Below are positions 35,872-44,422 of a stretch of DNA of 64,000 bases, one piece after another. Under the pieces are notes generated by a model. It saw only the letters and a list, made by a program, of their open reading frames with translations. It made no database searches and was not told the origin of the DNA. The DNA comes from Lysinibacillus fusiformis (GTDB lineage Bacteria > Bacillota > Bacilli > Bacillales_A > Planococcaceae). Location: NCBI RefSeq assembly GCF_007362955.1, contig NZ_CP041696.1, positions 186,001-250,000 of the forward strand. The letters run 5' to 3'. Position numbers and translations under genes: made by a program. The first letter of the stretch is position 1. Every line of letters begins with the position of its first letter.

Positions 35872-36021
35872 TTACTTTGTTTCACGGTGAAGAGTGTATT
35901 TCTTCTCGCGAGAGCAATATTTTTTAAGTTCAAGACGCTCTGGATTGTTACGCTTGTTCTTTTTTGAAATGTAGTTACGTTCGCCGCAATCTGTGCAAGC
36001 TAAAGTAATGTTTACGCGCAT
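35872..36021 (-). CDS. rpmG: 50S ribosomal protein L33
   Basis: A 49-residue L33 beginning [20 protein letters not shown] and ending [10 protein letters not shown]. The first zinc-ribbon pair CxxC (CTDC) is intact. The second has only one Cys (KKYCSREKK, Glu in place of the last Cys), so it is between the zinc-binding C+ and zinc-free C- forms. B. subtilis carries several rpmG paralogues. ATG at 36021 follows GGGAGGG. It stands alone. Confidence 0.95.
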   Translation of the reverse strand: MRVNITLACTDCGERNYISKKNKRNNPERLELKKYCSREKKYTLHRETK

Positions 36022-36180
36022 CATTAACCCTCCCACTCTATATCAAGAATTAAAATTTGAGCATGATTTATACGACTAACCCATTATACCATAAACTGAA
36101 AAAAAATCTACCTTCATTTCATATTAAGTTTGCATGTGGTAAAATACCTTATAATTACATAATTTAATGAGGTGAAACTA

Positions 36181-36624
36181 TTGGATTTATCCATCATACT
36201 TATGATTGCTGGTATCGTTCTTATAGTTGTATCGTTCTTTTTCAAAAATACTGCGAAAAAAGTCGAACAAGATGTTGAAGAGTTATCTATATCTATTTTT
36301 CAAGAAACAAATAATTTGAAACGTCGCTTAAAAATTGTTGAAGAGGAGCTTCTTTTAGAGCCAGAATTTCAGGTGAAATCACCGGTAGCTCAAAATCAGA
36401 CGATACAAAATCCAAAAATGCAGCAAGTTATGCATGCTGTTCAACAAGCAGCACAAGCGACAAAGGCAGCGCCTACGTCCCAAAATACGAAGCCTATTCA
36501 CCAAATCATTATTAGTCAGGTGCTTGAACTCAATAAGCAAGGACTATCTATTGCTGATATTAGTATTCGTTCAAATTTAACAGAAGAGCAAGTTCGCCAA
36601 GTGATTGCAAACGGAGGTCGGTAA
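36181..36624 (+). CDS. Single-pass membrane protein with C-terminal HTH-like motif
   Basis: A 147-residue protein with an N-terminal membrane helix (IILMIAGIVLIVVSFFF), a basic and acidic coiled-coil stretch, a Gln/Ala-rich linker, and a C-terminal HTH-like motif (LNKQGLSIADISIRSNLTEE). TTG at 36181 with GAGGTG six bases before is chosen; the in-frame GTG at 36172 is part of that site. It precedes the YceG-like gene by two bases. The position corresponds roughly to yqzD of B. subtilis, but I cannot confirm orthology. A membrane-tethered regulator role is inference. Confidence 0.65.
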   Translation: MDLSIILMIAGIVLIVVSFFFKNTAKKVEQDVEELSISIFQETNNLKRRLKIVEEELLLEPEFQVKSPVAQNQTIQNPKMQQVMHAVQQAAQATKAAPTSQNTKPIHQIIISQVLELNKQGLSIADISIRSNLTEEQVRQVIANGGR

Positions 36625-36626
36625 TT

Positions 36627-37121
36627 GTGAATAAATCCGCTATCCGTGCATTTGGCATCGCACTTTTTCTAATCGGGGCATTGCTTGCCTTAGCAGATCG
36701 TTTTGATATCAATATTGGTTTACCCACTGTAACCTCCTCTACGGACAAGGATGTAGAGGCATTACAAAAGAAATTAACTAACGCAACTAAAGAACTTGCC
36801 TCGTTAAAAAAACAGGCCACGCAGCAGGCTGCTAAAAATACACATGACGATCATATGCCTGAAGAAACAAACGAAGTCGACACTGAGACAGATATCCCAA
36901 CAGATGAAGCAACGATGACACTTCAAATATATAGTGGTATTACCCCATATATCGTGGCACAGAAACTTGAAAATGGTGGTATTATTCCGAATAGCGTAGA
37001 AATGGAGCTCCTCCTTGCAAATGCTAAATATGCTCGCAGCTTACAAATTGGCGCTTACGAAGTAAAGTCTTCGATGTCATTAGAGGAAATTGCTAAGCTA
37101 ATTACCGGAAAGAAGCAATAA
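36627..37121 (+). CDS. yqzC: YceG/MltG-like small membrane protein (YqzC type)
   Basis: A 164-residue protein with an N-terminal helix (GIALFLIGALLALADRF), a coiled coil (residues 45-75), an acidic linker, and a C-terminal domain ITPYIVAQKLENGGIIPN...LQIGAYEVKSSMSLEEIAKLI. That domain matches the LysM-like end of MltG proteins but lacks the transglycosylase catalytic domain. B. subtilis YqzC is a stand-alone YceG-like protein near pst and fits in position. Role in the envelope is inferred. GTG start behind GGAGGT. Confidence 0.65.
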   Translation: MNKSAIRAFGIALFLIGALLALADRFDINIGLPTVTSSTDKDVEALQKKLTNATKELASLKKQATQQAAKNTHDDHMPEETNEVDTETDIPTDEATMTLQIYSGITPYIVAQKLENGGIIPNSVEMELLLANAKYARSLQIGAYEVKSSMSLEEIAKLITGKKQ

Positions 37122-37150
37122 GTCACAACAACTTATAATCTATTGAAGAA

Positions 37151-37197
37151 AGGCTGTTAACAAAAATCAGAGCCATCTGACTTTTGTAACAGCCTTC
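37151..37197. terminator. Bidirectional terminator between yqzC and trpG
   Basis: GGCTGTTA-CAAAAGTCAG pairs with CTGATTTTTGTTAACAGCC around a 6-base loop, with T-runs possible on both sides. It ends both the yqzC transcript and the trpEG transcript. Confidence 0.8.
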
Positions 37198-37199
37198 TT

Positions 37200-37778
37200 T
37201 TATACCATTTGTGCTTGCTCTAAAAAGGATTGCATCATTTCACTGCCCTCTTTTGTACCAATTGATTCTGGATGGAATTGTAACCCGAATAACGGATATT
37301 GCCTGTGCTGAATCGCCATAATTTCAGCATCATCACTTGAAGTTGCCGTGATGATAAAATCCTCATGTAAAGTACTCGGCTCAATAATTAGCGAGTGATA
37401 GCGCATCACTTCAAGTTCGCCGTCTAAATGAGCAAATAAACCTGTTTTGCTGTATTGCAAAGTAGACAACTTTCCATGCATAATATTTTTTGCTTGCACG
37501 ATGTTACCCCCAAACGCCTGCCCAATCGATTGATGCCCTAGACAAATCCCTAAAATCGGAAACTCCGTATATAGCTCTTTCACCACATCCACTGTAATCC
37601 CTGCTTCATCTGGTGTACCTGGACCAGGAGATAAAATAATCGCCTCTGGCTGCAATTCCTTTATCGCTTCTATCGTTAGTTCATCGTTCCGAACTACCTT
37701 CACTTCTTTTCCTAACATACTTACCTGCTGATATAAATTATATGTGAATGAATCATAGTTATCGATCAATAAAATCAT
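37200..37778 (-). CDS. trpG: Anthranilate synthase component II (glutamine amidotransferase)
   Basis: A 192-residue class I glutamine amidotransferase. It has LIDNYDSFTYNLYQ, the oxyanion loop SPGPGTP, the nucleophile in ILGICLGHQ (Cys near residue 80) and the catalytic HPES (near 168). It supplies ammonia to TrpE, and the same subunit may serve folate synthesis as PabA. It overlaps trpE by 4 bases (ATGA). No other trp gene follows; the transcript ends at the bidirectional terminator. Confidence 0.9.
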   Translation of the reverse strand: MILLIDNYDSFTYNLYQQVSMLGKEVKVVRNDELTIEAIKELQPEAIILSPGPGTPDEAGITVDVVKELYTEFPILGICLGHQSIGQAFGGNIVQAKNIMHGKLSTLQYSKTGLFAHLDGELEVMRYHSLIIEPSTLHEDFIITATSSDDAEIMAIQHRQYPLFGLQFHPESIGTKEGSEMMQSFLEQAQMV

Positions 37779-39160
37779 TTTTTCACCTCCAGTAGCGCAC
37801 GAGCTTTATTGAGTGTTTCTTCATATTCAGATAAAGGAACCGAATCATATACAATACCAGCTCCTGCCTGTACATGCGCACGGTCATCTTTGATAATCAT
37901 TGTCCGAATTGCAAGGGCTAAATCCATATCCCCTGTTGAAGAAATATATCCAACTGCACCTGCATAAACTCCACGCTTCACCGGTTCCATCTCATTAATT
38001 AGCTGCATGGCACGAATTTTCGGCGCCCCTGAGACTGTACCCGCTGGCAAGCACGCACGTAGCACATCCAATACATGCACCTCATCGCATAATTCGCCGA
38101 TGACCTCTGACACAATATGCATAACATGTTTATAACGCTCAATGTTCATATATTTAGCCAACTTCACTGAACCTACTTTTGATATACGCCCAATATCGTT
38201 ACGACCTAAATCTACCAACATACGGTGCTCTGCAATTTCCTTTTCGTCTTTTAGTAAGCTCTCCGCCATCGCCTCATCTTGCTCAAGTGTCTTACCACGT
38301 GGCTTCGTACCTGCAATGGGGTTCGTTGTTACCTTTCGATCTTTAACCTTTACTAGACTTTCAGGAGAAGTGCCTAAAATTATATACGCTCCATAATCCA
38401 TATAAAACATATACGGTGATGGATTTGATGTTCTCAACTGACGGTATAAAGCAAAGGGGCTGCCAGTATATCGTGACGAAAAACGCTGAGATAATACGAT
38501 TTGAAAAATGTCACCCTTTATAATATGCTGTTTGGCACGTTCTACCATGTCAACAAATTCTTCTCTTGGTATCATTGGTTGAAAATTTAACGCTCCTAGC
38601 TCCATCTCTTCAAACGTTGTCCCAGCGTAAAGCTGCGCTTCCATCTCTTCAATAGCCCCTTCCATCATTGTTAGCGAGCGCCCCTCTTCAAATAAATCGA
38701 TAGCTGCTAACGTAACCTCCTGCTTTAAATGATCGAAGACGATAAACGTATCATAGAAAAAAACATGTACATCTGGCATAGCTAAATCATCATGTAAATA
38801 TTCACCAATTTTCTCAGCATAAAACGCTGTTTCATAACCAAAGAAGCCAATTGCTCCTCCGAAAAAGGCAAATGGATAATCTGTCTCATGGAAAGGCATC
38901 ACCTGCTTTAATTTTACAAGTACATTACCGTTTGATTTTTCCATATCCTTGTCTTTCGTAAATGTGTAGCCATGTCTATCCCCAATAAGTTCAGCTATTG
39001 GATTGACAGCGATAAAGGAGTATCGCCCACTTTCCTCGTGCTTAGCCGAAGATTCGAATAGCATTTTATGTTTTCCTGCTAGCGATTGATACACCGAAAT
39101 CGGCGTCATCATATCACCTTGTAATACCTTCATGGCAAATTTTCTAAGCTCAACTGTCAT
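37775..39160 (-). CDS. trpE: Anthranilate synthase component I
   Basis: A 461-residue chorismate-using enzyme. The N-terminal MLFESSAKHEESGRYSFIA corresponds to the L-L-E-S tryptophan feedback site of TrpE. Catalytic motifs are FQIVLSQRF, GTSPESLVK, NPIAGTKPRG, HRMLVDLGRND and PAGTVSGAPK. PabB would lack the feedback element, and the upstream T-box reads a Trp codon, so TrpE is preferred. ATG at 39160 follows GAAGGAGAG. It is cotranscribed with trpG. Confidence 0.9.
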   Translation of the reverse strand: MTVELRKFAMKVLQGDMMTPISVYQSLAGKHKMLFESSAKHEESGRYSFIAVNPIAELIGDRHGYTFTKDKDMEKSNGNVLVKLKQVMPFHETDYPFAFFGGAIGFFGYETAFYAEKIGEYLHDDLAMPDVHVFFYDTFIVFDHLKQEVTLAAIDLFEEGRSLTMMEGAIEEMEAQLYAGTTFEEMELGALNFQPMIPREEFVDMVERAKQHIIKGDIFQIVLSQRFSSRYTGSPFALYRQLRTSNPSPYMFYMDYGAYIILGTSPESLVKVKDRKVTTNPIAGTKPRGKTLEQDEAMAESLLKDEKEIAEHRMLVDLGRNDIGRISKVGSVKLAKYMNIERYKHVMHIVSEVIGELCDEVHVLDVLRACLPAGTVSGAPKIRAMQLINEMEPVKRGVYAGAVGYISSTGDMDLALAIRTMIIKDDRAHVQAGAGIVYDSVPLSEYEETLNKARALLEVKK

Positions 39161-39216
39161 ACTCTGTCTCTCCTTCACTATGCTCTGCTCTACTACACCA
39201 AAAACTCAATATCATT

Positions 39217-39440
39217 TCGCCTCAGCAAAATTGCATACAAATTTTGAATTGGACTTGGGCCTGCATATTGCAGGTCAGATAGTCGCTATCTCATAAATGT
39301 GATGAATTTAAACTATCATCCTACCTTGATTCCCTTCAAAATCCGTGACATCTGCTTGAGACTTTAGCTTCATCTCGCCACCAATACAGGTGGCTGTCTT
39401 CTGTGGCTGCCGCTTCGCTTCCACCACAAAAAACATTTGC
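39217..39440 (+). repeat. Dispersed mosaic intergenic repeat, copy B
   Basis: Inserted between the trpE T-box and trpE. It shares TCGCCTCAGCAAAATTGC...CCTGCA, CCTTCAAAATCCGTGACATC and GCTGCCGCTTCGCTTCC blocks with copies at 511-760 and 46572-46910. It lengthens the trpE leader by about 200 bases downstream of the attenuator. Confidence 0.6.
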
Positions 39441-39449
39441 GAATGCATA

Positions 39450-39690
39450 TAAAAAGGCCTTTCCATCACAAAAGGACGGAAAAGCCGTGGTGCCACCTTC
39501 ATTGGTCTCATTAAGACCCACTCAAAGCCTTGTAACGTAGGCAAACGCTAATCCGTACTAATTCTTTCAGGATTAGAGCTCCGAAGTCCATTCACCATTC
39601 ATTTGTACTAGCTCTCACCAACCGCTAGCTCTCTGATACAAAATGGAATAGCTACTACTCTTCATCAAAGCTGATTGTTAGTATCTATTG
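39450..39690 (-). promoter_or_regulatory. T-box riboswitch, Trp specifier, controlling trpEG
   Basis: On the minus strand the canonical elements appear in order: GAAGAGTAGTA, AGAGAGCTAGCGGTTGGTGA (stem I distal loop), the specifier region GTGAATGGACTTCGGAG with UGG at 39588-39590, and the T-box AAGGTGGCACCACGG (39485-39499). The terminator GGCTTTTCC / GGAAAGGCC with TTTTT is at 39450-39487. Uncharged tRNA-Trp should pair with UGG and with the T-box and prevent termination. Confidence 0.92.
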
Positions 39691-39716
39691 TAAAACAAAG
39701 AGTCTAACAATTCAAA

Positions 39717-40772
39717 TTATTTTTCGTTATGAAGCCAATAATCACCTGTTTGCTCTGCTAGTACAATATCATGATCTATCAAAATTTGTCGAATTGCAAA
39801 TAGTATATCCTGTCTAACATTTAACAAAACACCCGTATCGTTAGTTGCCACATAGAATCGCACAAGAATACGGTAGGAAGCAGGACGGAAATCATCTATA
39901 AATACATGAATCAGATCTTTTTCCGTATCCTCATGTAAATAAATTTGCTGATGTATCATACTGAGTGCACTACGGAGTTTTTCTTCTTCGTTTTCAAGTG
40001 CTACATAAAGAAATTGTTCACATTTTCGTTTTTCACGTTTCGTTAAATTATAAAGTGGGCGGTTTACTAAATATGAGTTTGGTACATAAACTAGCCCTTT
40101 ATCACCTGTTTGAATAAGTGTACTACGTAGGTTAATATCTTCAATGATTCCTTCAATCTTTTGACCTTCTGTGGTTACCCAATCGCCAATTTGAAATGGG
40201 TTGTCGAGTGCAACCGACATCCCTCCAAAAACATGGGCCAACGTATCACGAATCCCAAATGCAATGGCTACACCTGTTAAGCCAATTCCCGTTAAAAAGC
40301 CATTCAAGTTAAAATCCCAAAAAGAGGCAATGGTAAACATCGCTAAAATCATGATGAGCACTTTACCAATACGCAGGAAGAACGGCAACAGTACATTTTG
40401 CTCCCCGTCATTATTGATAAACAAGGGTTCCTTTGTATAATAATGTAGTACATCGTATACACCTTTAAAGGCAAAAAACACCATAATGGACAAAACAAAG
40501 TTCTTTGTTGCCACCACATCTAGAAACAGCGATAAGCTAAGAACGATAACCGCTGACATAAATGCATAGCGTATCGCTTTGTTAAATTGCTCCAGTACCG
40601 TTGCTTGAAAGGAACGCTGTCCTTTTTTCAAAAATGCGACACTGCTCGTAATAATTTTCTTCAGCACGAAATGTTGGAATAACCAACCGATTAAACAAAG
40701 GGCTAGTGCAATCAAAATATCCGTCCATGTAGGTGCTGTCACATTTGGTAATAACAATTTCAATGAATCCAT
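39717..40772 (-). CDS. MscS-family mechanosensitive channel
   Basis: A 351-residue small-conductance-type channel with four or five helices. The pore-lining helix and MscS signature read GFLTGIGLTGVAIAFGIRDT, followed by the beta domain FQIGDWVTTEGQ...GIIEDINLRSTLI and VYVPNSYLVNRPLYN. It releases solutes on hypo-osmotic shock. ATG at 40772 follows AAAGGAG; an upstream in-frame ATG is less likely. Upstream lies repeat copy D. Confidence 0.9.
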   Translation of the reverse strand: MDSLKLLLPNVTAPTWTDILIALALCLIGWLFQHFVLKKIITSSVAFLKKGQRSFQATVLEQFNKAIRYAFMSAVIVLSLSLFLDVVATKNFVLSIMVFFAFKGVYDVLHYYTKEPLFINNDGEQNVLLPFFLRIGKVLIMILAMFTIASFWDFNLNGFLTGIGLTGVAIAFGIRDTLAHVFGGMSVALDNPFQIGDWVTTEGQKIEGIIEDINLRSTLIQTGDKGLVYVPNSYLVNRPLYNLTKREKRKCEQFLYVALENEEEKLRSALSMIHQQIYLHEDTEKDLIHVFIDDFRPASYRILVRFYVATNDTGVLLNVRQDILFAIRQILIDHDIVLAEQTGDYWLHNEK

Positions 40773-40802
40773 ATAATTCTCCTTTTTACCTATGTACATT
40801 TA

Positions 40803-40914
40803 CATAAAGTGAAACTTCAATCAGTGGGAGTTTTCTTCATCCCACTGATTGGTAGTTGAACCAATCGGGCTTTTACGGTCAGTTTACCGTCTTACTGACC
40901 GTTAATGCGGGACA
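40803..40914 (+). repeat. Two-hairpin dispersed repeat, copy D
   Basis: The most compact copy. Hairpin 1 is at 40818-40851 (CAATCAGTGGGA / TCCCACTGATTG, perfect 12 bp, loop GTTTTCTTCA). The linker is GTAGTTGAACCAATCGGGC. Hairpin 2 is at 40875-40902 (ACGGTCAGT / ACTGACCGT), then TAATGCGGGA. Related copies lie at 32699-32833 (opposite strand) and 46755-47010. Confidence 0.8.
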
Positions 40915-40954
40915 AAATAAGCCGACCAAAATCCAACTGGTCAGCTCCATGTGT

Positions 40955-41827
40955 TTATTGAATAGCATCATCCGCAAAAAAAGCTTTTTTCGCAAACCAA
41001 AATTGTTGCTCGTTAAAATTTTGCTCATGCATAGCAATTACAGAAAACTCAGCATGATAGATATGTTTCATTTCTTCTAACATTGCTTTCGTACGCTTTC
41101 CTAATAAATATTGACCATCCACGGGATTACCTTCGGTGAAAATAATAATATCCGCTTCTATACATTGCTGATTTTCTTTTAGTAATCCTTTCACAAACTG
41201 TAACACAGGTAAGATGGCGGCTTCTCCTTTTGCCTTATATTCTATAAAATCCTTAAAATCAGATAAATTTAAATGTCCATTTTCAAATCGATAATGGACA
41301 TGAATTTGGCGGTCAAACGGCACGATATATAAATCTCGCTTTTCACGATGTGCATTCATAAATAACGGTAAAATCATACTTTTGCAAAGCTCGGAATAGG
41401 CTACCATTCCCGTTGATTGTTCAAGACAAACAATCATTGGTCCAGGCTCTTTTTTATATTCAGCAAACGGAACATAGAGAATATTCCCTTTTTTAGTAGT
41501 ATGATGCTTCAGTTGTTGCCGCTTTGTCTCCTGCCATTTTCGTTCATAATACAAGCGCTGCTCTTTTCCATTCGCTAGCCGTTCAGCCTGCTCAATAGCA
41601 GGTATATTTTCTCGAATTTCATGCATGATATCAGCTAACTCAAGTGCAAATGCTGCCATATTTCGTAGTGTCTCACTCTTGTAAAAATAGTTAATAAAAA
41701 AATGTTGCTCTTTGTCACTTAACTCCTCAAGATGTAAGTGTTCGTATAAAAAACACAAGCATTCACGTTGTTCAGTTGTGATATCAAGTTCAAATTTCTT
41801 TATGAGTGTTTCTACAGCATCTTTCAC
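40955..41827 (-). CDS. VWA-like domain protein with degenerate metal site
   Basis: A 290-residue protein. The N-terminal 100 residues are helical; the C-terminal part resembles a von Willebrand A domain (PMIVCLEQSTGMVAYSELCK, ADIIIFTEGNPVDGQYLL). The usual DxSxS metal site is replaced by LEQSTG, so Mg binding is doubtful. The overall layout resembles ViaA/YehP-type cytoplasmic VWA proteins that partner with MoxR ATPases, but no ATPase is adjacent. GTG at 41827 behind AAGGTGG is the likely start. It lies between phoU and the channel gene; function unknown. Confidence 0.6.
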   Translation of the reverse strand: MKDAVETLIKKFELDITTEQRECLCFLYEHLHLEELSDKEQHFFINYFYKSETLRNMAAFALELADIMHEIRENIPAIEQAERLANGKEQRLYYERKWQETKRQQLKHHTTKKGNILYVPFAEYKKEPGPMIVCLEQSTGMVAYSELCKSMILPLFMNAHREKRDLYIVPFDRQIHVHYRFENGHLNLSDFKDFIEYKAKGEAAILPVLQFVKGLLKENQQCIEADIIIFTEGNPVDGQYLLGKRTKAMLEEMKHIYHAEFSVIAMHEQNFNEQQFWFAKKAFFADDAIQ

Positions 41828-41982
41828 GAAGCGGCACCACCTTGGCACATAATTTTGGATAATGTCTATAGTATAACCAATTTAGTTTTTTGACAATACA
41901 ATTCACTGCGCAATATTTGACGCTGCTACGCAGGGCAATGTTGCGGTTATTTCAGTATTTTTTCTGCACTTGCAATACATGC

Positions 41983-42019
41983 ACAAAAAAAGAGAATGGC
42001 TTCATCCGCCCTTCTCTTG
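41983..42019 (-). terminator. Terminator of the pst-phoU operon
   Basis: AAGAGAA / TTCTCTT stem with a 15-base loop and seven Ts on the minus strand, immediately after phoU. Confidence 0.8.
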
Positions 42020-42023
42020 TCCA

Positions 42024-42683
42024 TTAATTATTCAATTCATAATGTTTACCTTTAACTAAGTAAAATAAGTGCTCAGCAATATTTGTTGCATGGTCAGCTG
42101 ACCGTTCTAAATAACGGCAGACAAACGTTAAATGTGTAATCTGGTGAATATGCGATGGATTATCAGCACCTGCTCGTAGCAACAAAGTCACTGTCGCCCC
42201 ATATAAATCATCAACATAATCATCAAGCTCAGCTATTTCTTTTGCACTTACAGTATCTTCTTCCGTAAAGGCTTTGATAATGCTTTCAAGCATTTCAATC
42301 GTTTTATTGCACATTGTCTGTAAATTTGTTGTAGGAAAGACAAGCGGCTCTTTACCGAGGCGGATCGTCTCTTTGGCAATATTGACAGCATAATCCCCTA
42401 CTCTTTCCATATCAGACGCTGCTTTTACTAGCACCATCAGTCGGCGTAAATCTGTCGCTACTGGTTGTTGCTTGGCAATCATTAAAATTACACGATCATT
42501 AATTTCTTCCTCTAGACGATTAATGACTAAATCATCTTCAAGAACTTTTAAGGACTTCTCTAAATCCTGCGCCAATAACGCATCAAAAGCTATTTTTAAA
42601 GCATTAATACTGCTACTTGCTATTTCTACAAATTGCCCCTGAATTTCTTTTAACTCTTGCTCAAAGCGTTCACGCACTACCAT
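42024..42683 (-). CDS. phoU: Phosphate transport regulator PhoU
   Basis: A 219-residue all-helical protein made of two PhoU repeats. Each has the E/DxxxD metal-cluster face seen in RLMVLVKAASDMERVGDYAV and HLTFVCRYLERSADHATNIA. It modulates PstSCAB and phosphate signalling at the cytoplasmic side. ATG at 42683 follows AAGGAGG, inside the 3' end of pstB, so translation is coupled. Confidence 0.94.
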   Translation of the reverse strand: MVVRERFEQELKEIQGQFVEIASSSINALKIAFDALLAQDLEKSLKVLEDDLVINRLEEEINDRVILMIAKQQPVATDLRRLMVLVKAASDMERVGDYAVNIAKETIRLGKEPLVFPTTNLQTMCNKTIEMLESIIKAFTEEDTVSAKEIAELDDYVDDLYGATVTLLLRAGADNPSHIHQITHLTFVCRYLERSADHATNIAEHLFYLVKGKHYELNN

Positions 42684-42696
42684 CTTTCGTTCCTCC

Positions 42697-43530
42697 TTAG
42701 CCAAAGCGTCCTGAAATATAATCTTCTGTACGTTGATCGGCAGGTGTTTGGAAAATCACATCCGTTTTGTCATATTCAATAACTTCGCCGCTTAGGAAAA
42801 ATGCTGTACGATCTGAAATACGCGCCGCTTGTTGCATATTATGTGTGACAATAATAATCGAATAATCTTTTTTCAGTTCTTGTACCAATTCCTCAACCTT
42901 TAACGTAGAAATTGGATCAAGTGCAGATGTAGGCTCATCCATTAAAATGACATCTGGCTCAATTGCTAAACAACGCGCGATACAAATACGCTGCTGCTGC
43001 CCACCGGATAGTCCATATGCATTTTGATTTAAACGATCTTTAACCTCATCCCAAATAGCCGCACCACGTAATGATTTCTCAACAATTTCATCCAGAATTT
43101 TTTTGTTTTTAATACCATGTATACGAGGACCATATGCGATATTATCATAAATAGATTTTGGGAATGGGTTTGGCTTTTGGAATACCATCCCTACATGCGT
43201 TCGTAATTCTTCTACCGTATAATTTTTATCTAAAATATTGCGCTCACGATATAAAATTTCACCAGATGTACGAACGATTGGTACTAGCTCTACCATTCTG
43301 TTTAATGTTTTTAAATACGTTGATTTCCCACAGCCAGAAGGGCCAATTATAGCTGTTACTTCGTTTTCATATATGCTTAAATTGACATCCTTTAAACCAT
43401 GATGATCGCCGTACCATAAATTTAAATTGCGTGTATCATATACCACTTTTTTTGCTACATCTATAGAGGGCTTTACGCCTGTATGAATCGTTTTGACAAC
43501 TGATTTTTCTTCTTTAAAATCTAGTACCAT
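42697..43530 (-). CDS. pstB: Phosphate ABC transporter ATPase PstB
   Basis: A 277-residue ATPase. Walker [19 protein letters not shown]-loop [17 protein letters not shown], signature [16 protein letters not shown], Walker [14 protein letters not shown], and H-loop [16 protein letters not shown]. The first 25 residues are an extra N-terminal extension. Start ATG at 43530 behind GAGGTGACC. It energises PstCA. A single pstB is present, unlike the pstBA/pstBB pair of B. subtilis. Confidence 0.96.
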   Translation of the reverse strand: MVLDFKEEKSVVKTIHTGVKPSIDVAKKVVYDTRNLNLWYGDHHGLKDVNLSIYENEVTAIIGPSGCGKSTYLKTLNRMVELVPIVRTSGEILYRERNILDKNYTVEELRTHVGMVFQKPNPFPKSIYDNIAYGPRIHGIKNKKILDEIVEKSLRGAAIWDEVKDRLNQNAYGLSGGQQQRICIARCLAIEPDVILMDEPTSALDPISTLKVEELVQELKKDYSIIIVTHNMQQAARISDRTAFFLSGEVIEYDKTDVIFQTPADQRTEDYISGRFG

Positions 43531-43542
43531 AAGGTCACCTCA

Positions 43543-44421
43543 TTAATAACGTTTTTGGAATTTATTTCGAATAAAGATCGCAATAGAGTTCATCAGTAAG
43601 AGCACTGTCATTAGCACTAAAATACCGGCCGCCGCTACATATTGAAATGCCTCTTGTGGACGTTTTGCCCAATCATAAATTTGCATTGGTAAAGCAGTAA
43701 ACTGACTTAGTAAATTGTCTGGTAAAAACTGTAGAATAACAGGGATTCCGATTACCACAAGTGGAGCCGTTTCACCAATTGCACGAGACAAGGCTAAAAT
43801 ACTACCTGTTAAAATCCCTGGTATTGCCGCTGGTAGTACGACACGCAAAATCGTTTGCCATTTTGTCGCGCCCATACCGTAAGATGCTTCACGTTGTTCA
43901 CTTGGCACAGCACGAATTGCTTCCTGTGCGGCTACTATAATAACGGGTAAAATGAGTAAACTCATCGTAAAGCCTGCCGCTAATATACTTTTACCTAACT
44001 CCATCATACGAACAAAAATCGTTAACCCTAGTAAACCAAAAACGATGGAAGGTACGCCCGCTAAGTTTGAGATATTCATACGAATAAAGTCATTCAGTCT
44101 ATTTTTCTTTGCGTATTCTTCTAAATAAATCGCGGTACCTACACCTAAAATGATTGAGACAGGTGCGACAACGCCCATCAGCCAAAGTGAGCCGACTAAT
44201 GCCGCTTTTATTCCCGCTTTATCCGCAAATCGTGAAGCGAAATTTGTTAAGAAATTGAAGTTTAAATAATCTATACCTTGCGTCACTATGCGGTATAGCA
44301 AAATAGCAAGCATCACTAATGCAAATGTAGTGGCTAAGAAAAACAAAGTCTTCCAAACTTTATTAAATGTAATACGCTTCGTCATTCGTTTCATGACAAC
44401 TGAGTCATCGATATAGCGCAT
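43543..44421 (-). CDS. pstA: Phosphate ABC transporter permease PstA
   Basis: A 292-residue inner-membrane permease with six helices and the EAA loop ASYGMGATKWQTILRVVLPAA (about residues 185-205). It pairs with PstC to form the phosphate channel. It begins right after pstC and ends 12 bases before pstB. ATG at 44421 lies behind GGGAGG. Confidence 0.95.
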   Translation of the reverse strand: MRYIDDSVVMKRMTKRITFNKVWKTLFFLATTFALVMLAILLYRIVTQGIDYLNFNFLTNFASRFADKAGIKAALVGSLWLMGVVAPVSIILGVGTAIYLEEYAKKNRLNDFIRMNISNLAGVPSIVFGLLGLTIFVRMMELGKSILAAGFTMSLLILPVIIVAAQEAIRAVPSEQREASYGMGATKWQTILRVVLPAAIPGILTGSILALSRAIGETAPLVVIGIPVILQFLPDNLLSQFTALPMQIYDWAKRPQEAFQYVAAAGILVLMTVLLLMNSIAIFIRNKFQKRY

Positions 44422-44422
44422 G

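Noticed and set aside
39308..39544. Two overlapping short minus-strand frames
   Set aside because: They lie within the T-box terminator and the mosaic repeat; no initiation signals.
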